Positions 42,621 to 50,859 of a stretch of 64,000 bases of DNA are shown one piece after another. The stretch lies in NCBI RefSeq assembly GCF_010468615.1, contig NZ_WUEH01000007.1, positions 1 to 64,000 of the forward strand, given 5' to 3'. How positions within the stretch are numbered: the first letter of the stretch is position 1; each line of letters starts with the position of its first letter. The notes beneath the pieces are model-generated. The model was not told where the DNA came from. It did no database searches and worked only from the letters and a program-made list of their open reading frames with translations. The position numbers and the translations under genes were made by a program. Source of the DNA: Pseudodesulfovibrio sp. JC047 (GTDB lineage Bacteria; Desulfobacterota; Desulfovibrionia; Desulfovibrionales; Desulfovibrionaceae).

Positions 42621-42672
42621 AAATGATTGATTGTCAAGGGAACTTTCGTGTTTAACCCAACGGAGGGATTGA

Positions 42673-43323
42673 ATGTCCATCAATTATGCACCGACTGGGA
42701 AATTCGGTAAATGGGATGGCATATTGGACTGGCTTCAGATGTTGTCCGGTGTCAGCCTGATTTTGTTTATGTGGTGTCACATGCTGCTTGTTTCCAGTGT
42801 TGTTATCAGTCCGAAAGTCATGGATGCCATTGCCTATTTTTTCGAGTCAACCAGAATGGCGCAGATCGGCGGACCGCTTATATTCATGGTTTTTCTGATG
42901 CATTTTCTTTTGGCCGCCCGGAAGATCCCGTTTCGTGTCGAGGGCCAGAAGACCATATGGCACCATGCCCGGATGTTGCGCCATGGTGATACCTGGCTTT
43001 GGCTTATTCAGGTCATCTCGGCCATGATCATTCTGGTCATGGGGTCCACGCACATGTGGGTTGTTCTGACAGACCTGCCCATTTCCGCGGTCAAGTCGGC
43101 TGCTCGGATTCAAAGTGGATTCTGGGCCATCTTCTACCTCATCCTGTTGCCTTTGGTCGAGCTGCATGTCGGTATCGGGTTATACCGTATCGGTGTGAAA
43201 TGGGGATTCGTGAGAGATACCGATCGTCCCAAATTCAAGCGCAGTGAGAACATCCTGACCCTGATGTTTGTTGTCATCGGTTTGGTGACATTGGCTCGAT
43301 TCTGGTTTTTGAATGTCCAATAG
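42673..43323 (+). CDS. frdC: Fumarate reductase dihaem cytochrome b subunit FrdC
   Basis: A 216-residue, five-helix membrane anchor of the dihaem type that exchanges electrons with menaquinone. The four axial histidines are at 36 (WCHMLL), 77 (LMHFLL), 127 (GSTHMW) and 165 (ELHVGIG); the spacing is close to that of Wolinella succinogenes FrdC (44, 93, 143, 182). GGAGG precedes the ATG at 42673. The gene order frdC-A-B is the same as in Wolinella. The dihaem anchor supports coupling of quinol oxidation to fumarate reduction, though succinate oxidation by the reverse reaction is also possible. Confidence 0.95.
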   Translation: MSINYAPTGKFGKWDGILDWLQMLSGVSLILFMWCHMLLVSSVVISPKVMDAIAYFFESTRMAQIGGPLIFMVFLMHFLLAARKIPFRVEGQKTIWHHARMLRHGDTWLWLIQVISAMIILVMGSTHMWVVLTDLPISAVKSAARIQSGFWAIFYLILLPLVELHVGIGLYRIGVKWGFVRDTDRPKFKRSENILTLMFVVIGLVTLARFWFLNVQ

Positions 43324-43334
43324 GAGAGGGTGCC

Positions 43335-45170
43335 ATGCAGACTGTCTACACCGATTTTCTTGTTGTCGGCGCGGGTCTGGCGGGCGAGCGCGCGGCTGTT
43401 GAGGCGGCCGATGCGGGATTCTCCACCATTTGTTTGAGCCTGGTCCCGGCTCGGCGGTCCCATTCTTCGGCCGCGCAGGGTGGGATGCAGGCCTCACTCG
43501 GGAATTCCGTCATGGGTGAGGGGGACAATCCTGATGTTCATTTCGCGGATACGGTCAAAGGGTCTGATTGGGGATGTGATCAGGAAGTGGCCCGTCTGTT
43601 TGCGGATGCCGCTCCCATCGAAATGCGTCGGCTCGCGCATTGGGGTGTGCCATGGAATCGTGTGGTCCCAGGCAAATCCATTTATTACAAGGGTGGAAAA
43701 CAGTTTGAAAAGATCGAAGCTGAGGACAAGGAAGGGCTCATCATGGCCCGATCCTTTGGTGGAACAGCCAAATGGCGGACGTGCTACACCTCGGACGGGA
43801 CTGGTCATGCTGTCATGTGTACGATGGATAATCGGTGTGCGCAGGTCGGTGTCGAGGTCCATGACAAGACCGAAGCCATTGCCCTGATTCAGGATGAAGA
43901 GACGTGTTATGGGGTGATTGCCCGGTGTTTGCGGACCGGAGAACTGTGGACCTACCTGTCCAAGGCGACCATGATCGCGGCGGGCGGATTCGGGCGCATT
44001 TATCCCAACACCACCAACGCAGTCATTTGTGATGGCGGAGCGCATACCATGTGTGTCGACACCGGCGTGGTGCCCATGGGCAACATGGAGGCCGTCCAGT
44101 TTCATCCAACAGGCATTGTACCCACGGATATTCTCGTGACCGAAGGCTGTCGTGGTGACGGCGGGACACTGCTCGATGCGAATGAAAAGCGATTCATGCA
44201 TGAGTACGAGCCGGAAAAAGCCGAATTGGCGTCTCGTGATGTGGTGTCTCGGTGGATGACGCATCACATGCGTGAAGGGCACGGAGTCAAGTCGTCCTAC
44301 GGAGAACATCTCTGGCTTGATATCCGCCACCTCGGGGCAGAGCATATCACCGGAAAGCTCCGTGAAGTCTACGAAATCTGTACATCGTTTTTGGGTGTTG
44401 ATCCGATTCATCAGTTGATTCCGGTTCGGCCCACACAGCATTATTCCATGGGAGGCGTGCGGACCAACAAGGACGGTGCCGCCTATGGTCTCAAGGGGCT
44501 GTTCGCAGCCGGAGAAGCTGCGTGTTGGGATATGCACGGATTCAACCGTCTCGGTGGGAATTCCTTGGCCGAGACCGTGGTGGCCGGTGGCATCATCGGG
44601 CGCAAGATCGCTGAATATCTCCAAGGGTGCGAAACCGAATTCAAGACCGGATTGATTCGCGATACGGCTGCATGTCAGCAGGCTCGTATCGATGATCTCA
44701 TCACGTGTGCCAACGGGTCGGAAAATGTCTACCGGGTTCGGGCTGCCATGCAGGATGCCTTGCACAAGGGTGCCAATATTTTCAGAACCCAGGACGGACT
44801 GGAGACCTGTGTCGCCTCTTTGCAAGAGGTCGTGGCCCGAGCCAGAAATGTGGGGTTGCGGTCCAATGGCCGAGGCGTCAATCCTGAGCTGGCCGCTGCG
44901 CTCAAGCTTGAAGGGCAGACCAAGATGGCTTTGATGATCGCGTATGGCGCGCTCATGCGGACGGAATCCCGAGGGTCACACAACCGTGAGGATTTCACGG
45001 CTCGCAATGACAGGGATTGGCTCAATCGGACATTAGCCTACTGGAAGCATCCTGATGACACGATGCCGACACTTGAATACGAAGCCGCGACCTCGGTTTT
45101 CGAGATTCCCCCGGGAGATCGGGGCTATGGTAAGTCAGAAATCATCAGCGCCGACGTTACAAAGGAATAA
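43335..45170 (+). CDS. frdA: Fumarate reductase flavoprotein subunit FrdA
   Basis: A 611-residue flavoprotein with the active site for fumarate/succinate. N-terminal dinucleotide loop VVGAGLAGERA; H43 in RRSHSSAAQGG is the position that holds covalent FAD (H43 in Wolinella as well). The block QFHPTGIVPTDILVTEGCRGDGG and the active-site Arg region HYSMGGVRTNKDG follow, with FAD-ribose binding at LGGNSLAETVV. Length agrees with dihaem-type enzymes. AGAGGG lies before the ATG. frdB starts three bases after the stop. Confidence 0.96.
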   Translation: MQTVYTDFLVVGAGLAGERAAVEAADAGFSTICLSLVPARRSHSSAAQGGMQASLGNSVMGEGDNPDVHFADTVKGSDWGCDQEVARLFADAAPIEMRRLAHWGVPWNRVVPGKSIYYKGGKQFEKIEAEDKEGLIMARSFGGTAKWRTCYTSDGTGHAVMCTMDNRCAQVGVEVHDKTEAIALIQDEETCYGVIARCLRTGELWTYLSKATMIAAGGFGRIYPNTTNAVICDGGAHTMCVDTGVVPMGNMEAVQFHPTGIVPTDILVTEGCRGDGGTLLDANEKRFMHEYEPEKAELASRDVVSRWMTHHMREGHGVKSSYGEHLWLDIRHLGAEHITGKLREVYEICTSFLGVDPIHQLIPVRPTQHYSMGGVRTNKDGAAYGLKGLFAAGEAACWDMHGFNRLGGNSLAETVVAGGIIGRKIAEYLQGCETEFKTGLIRDTAACQQARIDDLITCANGSENVYRVRAAMQDALHKGANIFRTQDGLETCVASLQEVVARARNVGLRSNGRGVNPELAAALKLEGQTKMALMIAYGALMRTESRGSHNREDFTARNDRDWLNRTLAYWKHPDDTMPTLEYEAATSVFEIPPGDRGYGKSEIISADVTKE

Positions 45171-45173
45171 AGT

Positions 45174-45911
45174 ATGTCCAGACTTTTGAAGCTCAGTATC
45201 TTTCGGTATAATCCCGAGGACGAACAGTCCGAGCCGCACATGCAGGAATTCGTGTTGGAAGAAACCGATTCCATGACGCTTTTTATCGCACTCAACAGGA
45301 TTCGTGAAGAGCAGGACCCGTCGCTTCAATTCGATTTTTGCTGTCGGGCCGGTATTTGTGGTTCCTGTGGTATGGTTATCAATGGTCGCCCTGGTTTGGC
45401 CTGTCATACCAAGACTCGTGATTTGCCCGGTGATATCACGTTGCTTCCGCTTCCTGTCTTCAAGCTTGTCGGTGATTTATCGGTGGATACCGGGTCCTGG
45501 TTTCGTGAAATGTACACCAAGACGGAATCATGGATTCATACCAAAAAGCGGTTTGATCCGACCGCTCTCGAAGATCGAATGGACAACCAGCAAGCCGTTG
45601 ATATTTACGAATTGGAACGGTGCATCGAGTGTGGATGTTGCATTGCCGCCTGTGGTACCGCCCGGTTACGTGCTGATTTCATGGGTGCCGCTGCGCTCAA
45701 CCGTGTTGCCCGGTTTCTGATCGACCCTCGTGATGATCGCACGGAAGACGAGTATTATACCATTATCGGGAATGATATGGGCATTTTTGGTTGTATGGGG
45801 TTGTTGGCCTGCGAAGACGTCTGTCCCAAACATCTCCCCTTGCAAAATCAGCTCGGTTTTCTGCGACGAAAAATGGGGATTACTTCCTTGAAAAGACTTT
45901 TTACGTCGTAA
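45174..45911 (+). CDS. frdB: Fumarate reductase iron-sulfur subunit FrdB
   Basis: A 245-residue subunit carrying three clusters between FAD and haem. The [2Fe-2S] ligands are C57, C62, C65 and C77 (CCRAGICGSCGMVIN, ACHTK), matching the Wolinella numbering; the [4Fe-4S] motif is CIECGCCIAACG and the [3Fe-4S] motif CMGLLACEDVCPK in the C-terminal half. AAAGGAATAAAGT precedes the ATG. The stop codon is only three bases from repeat copy 3, so the 3' end of the frd mRNA lies in that repeat. Confidence 0.96.
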   Translation: MSRLLKLSIFRYNPEDEQSEPHMQEFVLEETDSMTLFIALNRIREEQDPSLQFDFCCRAGICGSCGMVINGRPGLACHTKTRDLPGDITLLPLPVFKLVGDLSVDTGSWFREMYTKTESWIHTKKRFDPTALEDRMDNQQAVDIYELERCIECGCCIAACGTARLRADFMGAAALNRVARFLIDPRDDRTEDEYYTIIGNDMGIFGCMGLLACEDVCPKHLPLQNQLGFLRRKMGITSLKRLFTS

Positions 45912-45913
45912 GG

Positions 45914-46285
45914 AATGCCTCCGGCGGCCAGAGGGAAACCTCTTGGAAGAGGTTTCCCTCTGGACTCCCTTCCAGAACTTTTTGTCGCGCCTTTGGCGAG
46001 GTTTCACGACATTCGTTGAGTGGGATTAAAGACAGTAGAGTTATAAAAGAAGGGATAGTTAAAGAAGTAAGATGGTTTTGCAAAAAGACTATGTTTGAAA
46101 TTCTTTTCAGAGAGTTTGTAAAAAAAACAATTTTTTATAACGTCCTTCAAAGAGCCGCACGAACTCACGCTGCCGACAGCCCTCGCGAAGCGACCCAAAA
46201 AGTTTTGGAGGGTCCAGGGAACCTTTTTCAAAAGGTTCCCTGGTCGTCGAAGACGCCACCCCGGCGAGGGGCCACCGGAGGTCTC
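45914..46285 (+). repeat. Interspersed hairpin repeat, copy 3 (modules B-linker-A)
   Basis: Same orientation as copy 2 but without module C. Module B carries CCAGAGGGAAACCTCTT / AAGAGGTTTCCCTCTGG, where a G-to-A change on one arm is matched by C-to-T on the other. It continues ACTCCCTTCCAGAACTTTTT and GCGCCTTTGGCG. The linker has TTTTTTATAACG, and module A has a 14-base stem CCAGGGAACCTTTT / AAAAGGTTCCCTGG with CCTCGCGAAGCGA. This copy is the only one not between convergent genes: it sits between frdB and a downstream plus-strand small gene. Confidence 0.88.
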
Positions 46286-46436
46286 TTCAAATCGAAGGAA
46301 CGGTTGGGTCATGATGGTGCGGTCGAGCTTGACACAACTAAATATTTCATTCACAGAGGACCTGTACCTGCTGGCGGTATAGTTCCACAAAGAAAATTCT
46401 GTTTTGGTTAAATGCGAATGATATTAGGGGTTTGTC

Positions 46437-46607
46437 ATGGAAAAATCATATTTTGAAAATATAGATTGTCATAAGGACGATAAGAAGGACGAGAAAACAT
46501 ACACACCATATCCCGGAGCGGATGAAAAGTATGATGATGGTTCTGATTGGCGTCTTTACAACCCGGACAAATACCGTGATCCGAACTGGTCTCCAGATAA
46601 GGAATAA
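46437..46607 (+). CDS. Small hydrophilic protein, 56 residues, unknown
   Basis: A short frame preceded by AGGGG and followed by a strong terminator. The protein is rich in Asp, Lys, Tyr and Pro, with a lysine/aspartate run (HKDDKKDEK) and an unusual aromatic C-terminus: YPGADEKYDDGSDW, then YNPDKYRDPNW. There is no signal peptide or membrane segment. The aromatic repeat spacing and clean expression signals favour a real gene. No family recognised; it lies alone between a hairpin repeat and a convergent gene. Confidence 0.7.
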   Translation: MEKSYFENIDCHKDDKKDEKTYTPYPGADEKYDDGSDWRLYNPDKYRDPNWSPDKE

Positions 46608-46643
46608 TTGCCCAGTTTAGTTTTTTTCAGTTTGAAAATATAA

Positions 46644-46675
46644 CCCCGTCTCCAGTTGGAGGCGGGGATTTTTTT
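46644..46675 (+). terminator. Terminator after the 56-residue gene
   Basis: Ten-base stem CCCCGTCTCC / GGAGGCGGGG (one G-T pair) with a four-base loop, followed by A and seven T residues. Confidence 0.92.
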
Positions 46676-46699
46676 GTGGAAAGCAGCTCGGCAGCTCAG

Positions 46700-47464
46700 T
46701 TATTTCCACCATTGGGCCAGAAGCCTGTCGAATTGGCTTTGACCGCTTGAATCGGTGGCTTTGAAGTCTTTGAGTTCGCTGTTGAGCCGTTGGATCAAGG
46801 TATTGTCAGTGTCTTTGCTGAAAGCGAAATACAAGGGGTATTCGCCAAAGGTGAAATAGGTCGTGTATGCGCATTGCGACATGCCTAATCCCTTTAAGAG
46901 AGGAGGGATACCTTTTTCGGTAAAGGCAAAAAGATCGACTTCGCCATTGGCTAATTGGCGGAGAGCTTTTACATGCGTTGGGCTTCGGTGAAGGGCGGTG
47001 GCTTTGATTCCACCGGCCAGAAGTGCTTTTTCCGATCGGCTCCAACGGACTGTCGCAATACGATATTTTTTTAAATCAGATTGTAGTGTGATGAAAAGGC
47101 GGTCTTTTTTTCGTCCCATGAGCACAATTCGGCTAGTGGCAATGGGACCAACCCATTTATACAGATGTTCTGTCTGTGGCGTTCGAATCGCGTTGAGAAG
47201 TATCCGCTGTGACGCACAGGCCGTGCGTTCATAGGCATAGGCCCAGGGAGCGAGTTTGATAGCTCGATCGGTGATGGGAGAGCCGGATCGTTCCATGATG
47301 GTTTGGAGTGTGGTGACTGAGATGCCCTGTACCTGCAATCCCTTGCTGACACTGTATGGAGGAAAAGGGGCAGCCAACGCCACAAAAGGTTCGGCGTGAG
47401 CGGAAGGGGTGAAAAGACAGAGAAACCCCAAAAAAACGAACAGCAGAAGTCGAGTGTGAAGCAT
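46700..47464 (-). CDS. Periplasmic solute-binding protein, family 3 type
   Basis: A 254-residue secreted protein with a Sec signal peptide ending AHA-EP. The mature part resembles amino-acid-type solute-binding proteins (SBP_bac_3): AAPFPPYSVSKGLQVQGISVTTLQTI at about 33-58, the central KYRIATVRWSRSEKALLAGG, and a C-terminal FDRLLAQWWK. Several such proteins lack transport partners and act as sensors or lipoprotein-like periplasmic proteins. No ABC permease or ATPase gene is adjacent, so the ligand and partner are unknown. ATG at 47464 is used; TTG at 47473 is an alternative. Confidence 0.82.
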   Translation of the reverse strand: MLHTRLLLFVFLGFLCLFTPSAHAEPFVALAAPFPPYSVSKGLQVQGISVTTLQTIMERSGSPITDRAIKLAPWAYAYERTACASQRILLNAIRTPQTEHLYKWVGPIATSRIVLMGRKKDRLFITLQSDLKKYRIATVRWSRSEKALLAGGIKATALHRSPTHVKALRQLANGEVDLFAFTEKGIPPLLKGLGMSQCAYTTYFTFGEYPLYFAFSKDTDNTLIQRLNSELKDFKATDSSGQSQFDRLLAQWWK

Positions 47465-47841
47465 TGCTTTCAATACAGATAAAAGTGTATAAAATCAAAT
47501 TGTTGAAAGTAGATATAGTCTCGGAAGTTTTGTCTGTGAGATTCACTTGGAGGGGCTTCACTCTCCTGACATAAAATATATATTGACAAATAAAGAATGG
47601 CTCTTATTATTAAATCGGGTAATTTGTTTTCGTTTGTCAGGTATTGGTCCTGATGTGAATGGAAACGACACGCATCTTTGTATGTACATTCTCCTCTTCT
47701 TGCCCCTGAGGGTCGGCCGGTTGCCGACCCTCTTTTTTGTTGAGGAAAAAGACTGCATGGTTCTTTTGCCCTTATTCCGCGTGTGGCCTTGCAAGCTCTG
47801 TGTTTTCCGCGTATCTGACTCTCCTGAAAGGAGATAAATAT
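47465..47841. other. Leader and promoter region upstream of the aminotransferase
   Basis: A 377-base region separating divergent genes. It contains a terminator-like hairpin at 47708-47737 and, downstream of it, a 26-codon frame (47757-47837, MVLLPLFRVW then PCKLCVFRV) that ends four bases before the aminotransferase ATG and includes its ribosome site. Together these look like an attenuated leader; no known riboswitch fold is recognisable. Confidence 0.5.
47708..47737 (+). terminator. Terminator or attenuator upstream of the aminotransferase
   Basis: Nine-base perfect stem GAGGGTCGG / CCGACCCTC with a six-base loop and six T residues, about 105 bases before the aminotransferase start and with no complete gene ahead of it on the plus strand. 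Confidence 0.82.
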
Positions 47842-49017
47842 ATGTCAGAGAAATTTGCGCGGAGAATGGGCACTGTCCATCGTTCATTCATCCGAGAAAT
47901 CTTGAAGGTTACGGCTCATTCCGAGATCATTTCATTTGCCGGCGGGTTGCCGAATCCTGAATTGTTCCCCGTTGCCGCTATGGACACAGCCTCTCATGAG
48001 GTTTTTTCCAAAATTGGTTCGTCTGCATTGCAGTATTCCACGACAGAAGGTGATGCCGGACTCCGAGCCATTATCTCTCAACGCTATGCAAAGCGTGGTT
48101 TGACGGTCGATCCGGATTCCATCCTCGTGACCACTGGTTCCCAGCAGGTTCTTGATATCTGTGCCAAGGTCTTTCTGGATAAGGGCGACAAGGTTGTTAT
48201 CGAAAGCCCCGGTTACTTGGGAGCCATTCAGGCGTTTTCCCTTTTCGAGCCTGAGTTCGTGACTGTTTCTCTCGAAGATGACGGTCCCAATCTCGAAGAG
48301 TTGGAAGCCGCTTTCAAAGCTGGAGCCAAATGTTTTTACGCTGTGCCAAATTTTCAGAATCCATCTGGTATCAGCTACAGCCTTGAAAAACGACAGGCCG
48401 TTGCTGCTTTAACAGACAAATATGGTGTCCTTTTTGTGGAAGACGATCCGTATGGTGAACTTCGCTTCATGGGTGAAGATTTGCCGACAGTTTATTCTTT
48501 CTGCAAAAAACCCGGTATATTGTGTGGTTCTTTTTCCAAGATTGCAGCCCCCGGATTCCGTATTGGTTGGGTGGTCACCGAAAAGACTATTTATGACAAG
48601 TTGGTCATCGCCAAACAGGCGTCAGACCTGCATACGTCTACTGTGGCTCAATCCATTCTGCGTCGGTATCTCGAAACCAATGATATCGAATCGCACGTGG
48701 AGCTTATTAAGGAACGGTACGGTCGCCAGCGTGAATATATGGTCGAGATGATTCAGAAGTATTTCCCCAGTGACGTGAAGATTACCAAGCCTGAAGGTGG
48801 AATGTTCTTGTGGGCGACCATGCCAGAAGGTTTTTCGAGCATGGATCTTTTTGATATGGCTATCGAGCATAAGGTCGCTTTCGTGCCAGGGCGTCCGTTC
48901 TATGTGGATGGATCGGGCGAAAATACCTTCCGTCTCAATTTCTCCAATTCAGATGAAACTCGAATTAAAGAGGGTATCAAACGGTTGGGGCAGTGCATCG
49001 ATTCTTTCTTGAAATAA
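47842..49017 (+). CDS. PLP-dependent aminotransferase, class I (LysN/GntR-MocR-like fold)
   Basis: A 391-residue fold-type I aminotransferase. The PLP lysine is K233 in GSFSKIAAPGFRIGW, with R240 the phosphate-side Arg; the N-terminal SFAGGLPNPELFPV, the LQYSTTEGDAGLR block, the PNFQNPSG motif with conserved Asn, and the DDPYGELRF Asp/Tyr pair all fit the 2-aminoadipate/branched-chain aminotransferase branch. AAAGGAG at 47827-47833 gives a good ribosome site. It is followed 51 bases later by the CoA-disulfide reductase. The substrate may be an amino acid such as leucine, 2-aminoadipate or an aromatic acid; sequence alone does not decide. Confidence 0.92.
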   Translation: MSEKFARRMGTVHRSFIREILKVTAHSEIISFAGGLPNPELFPVAAMDTASHEVFSKIGSSALQYSTTEGDAGLRAIISQRYAKRGLTVDPDSILVTTGSQQVLDICAKVFLDKGDKVVIESPGYLGAIQAFSLFEPEFVTVSLEDDGPNLEELEAAFKAGAKCFYAVPNFQNPSGISYSLEKRQAVAALTDKYGVLFVEDDPYGELRFMGEDLPTVYSFCKKPGILCGSFSKIAAPGFRIGWVVTEKTIYDKLVIAKQASDLHTSTVAQSILRRYLETNDIESHVELIKERYGRQREYMVEMIQKYFPSDVKITKPEGGMFLWATMPEGFSSMDLFDMAIEHKVAFVPGRPFYVDGSGENTFRLNFSNSDETRIKEGIKRLGQCIDSFLK

Positions 49018-49068
49018 CGTCTTTGGTCACGAGGAATGACCAGAGCGCAGCAGTAGAGGTAAATCAGC

Positions 49069-50778
49069 ATGTCTCAACATATTGTTGTCATAGGCGGTGT
49101 GGCTCTCGGGCCAAAGGCCGCCTGCCGTCTTAAGCGGCTTGAACCCGAATCAACTGTGACCATGATCGATCAGAGTGCCCTCATCTCCTACGGGGGATGT
49201 GGCATTCCGTATTATGTTTCCGGCGATGTCTCTGATGCGATCGAACTTTCACAAACCAGTTTCCATATGGTTCGTGATGCAAAGTTCTTCAAGGAAGTCA
49301 AGGGGATCGACGTTCAGATTCTCACCAAGGCCACACGCATTGATCGCGAGAAGAAATGCGTTGAAGTCGAGAATGTGACCACTGGTGAAAAAGCATCTAT
49401 CAACTACGACAAACTGGTTATCGCAACCGGCGCGTCGCCTCGCACGCTCAATCTGCCCGGCGATGATTTGCAGGGTGTGAATTATGTGTGCAACCCGGAT
49501 GACGCTGTCCGTATTCGCGAAGCCATTTCCAAAGGCCAAGTGAGCAATGCCGTAATTGTCGGAGCCGGATTCATCGGGCTGGAAATGGCCGAAGCCCTGG
49601 CAGATATGTGGGGTGTTGGCACGACTGTTGTGGAAATTACCGAACAGATCATGCCTCGGCTGGTCAGTCCTGCTCTCGCGACCATGGGGCAAAAGCACAT
49701 GGAAAAAGGGGGCGTGACGTTCCACTTCGGCGAAACCGTGACCGCCATTGAAGGCGAAAACGGCAAGGTTACGCGTGTTATCACCAACAAGCGCACCTTG
49801 GATGCCGAAGCCGTCATTATCGCGGCCGGAGTCGTTCCAAATTCCGATATCGCCAAGGAAGCGGGGCTGAATGTTCACGACCGTGGTGGTGTTTTTGTCG
49901 ATGAATTCATGCGGACCAATGATCCTGACATCTATGCGGGCGGCGATTGTTGCCTCGTGAAAAATCTGATGACGGATCAACCGACATATCTTCCTCTCGG
50001 GTCTATGGCGAATCGTCAGGGGCGTATCATCGGCACTAATCTTGCCGGTGGCGAGAGTCGTTTTGATGGGGTGATCGGGTCGTTTGTCGTGAAGTTATTC
50101 GAGACGTCCATGGCCGGAACCGGGATGAGTCTTGAAATGGCTCAAGCTGCCGGATTCGACGCCATCAGTGTCCTTCTCACCCAAATTGACCGGGCGCATT
50201 TTTATCCGACCAAGGAGCTGATGACGCTTGAAATGGTCGTTGACAAGTCCACCCGTCAGGTACTTGGTGTGCAAGGTTTTGGCAGTGCTGGTGATGCCAT
50301 GGTTGGACGAATCAACACGGTTGCCGCCATTCTCAAGACCAAGCCGACCATCGATGATATCTCCAACGTCGAGATTGCCTATTCCCCGCCATTTGCGGCA
50401 GCCATGGATATTCTCAATACTTTGGCCAATTTTGCGGACAATGCGGTATGCGGCATCAGTCATGGTGTCGGTCCGGATGGTTTCAAGGAATTATGGGATA
50501 ATCGTGAATCAAACGAGTGTTATTTCCTCGATTGTCGCGAAAAGCCCGATGCCGAGCCTGTCATGGAGCGCAATCCGGAGCATTGGCACAATGTCCCGCA
50601 AGGTGAGGTTCGTCAGCGGATGGATGAAATTCCGAAAGACAAGCAGCTTGTGCTCATCTGCAACACCGGTGCACGTTCCTACGAAGCGCAAATTACTTTG
50701 GCTGCTAACGGCTATGAAAATGTCATCAACGTCCACGGTGGCATGGCATCCATCAAGAAGTACGGTGTTGAAGTCTAG
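49069..50778 (+). CDS. CoA-disulfide reductase with C-terminal rhodanese domain (persulfide reductase type)
   Basis: A 569-residue flavoprotein. FAD domain starts GGVALGPKAACR; the redox cysteine is C44 in YGGCGIPYY; the NAD(P)H site is VGAGFIGLEMAEAL around residue 165; the dimerisation domain follows. The last ~110 residues are a rhodanese domain with active-site C531 in CNTGARSYEAQ. The same two-domain layout is found in CoADR-Rhd and in NADH-dependent persulfide reductase (Npsr) of Shewanella, which reduces CoA-persulfide or polysulfide. In a sulfate reducer this suggests sulfane sulfur reduction or protection against polysulfide. The ATG follows a GTAGAGG site. The gene may be co-transcribed with the aminotransferase. 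Confidence 0.93.
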   Translation: MSQHIVVIGGVALGPKAACRLKRLEPESTVTMIDQSALISYGGCGIPYYVSGDVSDAIELSQTSFHMVRDAKFFKEVKGIDVQILTKATRIDREKKCVEVENVTTGEKASINYDKLVIATGASPRTLNLPGDDLQGVNYVCNPDDAVRIREAISKGQVSNAVIVGAGFIGLEMAEALADMWGVGTTVVEITEQIMPRLVSPALATMGQKHMEKGGVTFHFGETVTAIEGENGKVTRVITNKRTLDAEAVIIAAGVVPNSDIAKEAGLNVHDRGGVFVDEFMRTNDPDIYAGGDCCLVKNLMTDQPTYLPLGSMANRQGRIIGTNLAGGESRFDGVIGSFVVKLFETSMAGTGMSLEMAQAAGFDAISVLLTQIDRAHFYPTKELMTLEMVVDKSTRQVLGVQGFGSAGDAMVGRINTVAAILKTKPTIDDISNVEIAYSPPFAAAMDILNTLANFADNAVCGISHGVGPDGFKELWDNRESNECYFLDCREKPDAEPVMERNPEHWHNVPQGEVRQRMDEIPKDKQLVLICNTGARSYEAQITLAANGYENVINVHGGMASIKKYGVEV

Positions 50779-50859
50779 TTTGTTTTCGTTAGTTGAAATA
50801 CAGAGCTGATTGTGGCGCATCATGTCTCGGCATGGTGCGCCTTTTTCGTGTGAAGGTGT

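Larger units (their letters stand above)
42246..42672. other. Regulatory region between the M16 protease and frdCAB
   Basis: A 427-base AT-rich region between divergent genes. It holds a perfect short palindrome at 42509-42524 and a plausible sigma70 promoter at 42591-42620 for frdCAB, listed separately. No reading frame here is convincing. Confidence 0.6.

Noticed and set aside
43494-44825. A 443-codon minus-strand frame opposite frdA.
   Set aside because: It is the complement of a well-supported flavoprotein gene; the product has no motif and His/Pro/Arg-heavy composition typical of shadow frames.
45791-46411. A 206-codon frame running from the end of frdB through repeat copy 3.
   Set aside because: It overlaps frdB in another frame and the rest is repeat DNA.
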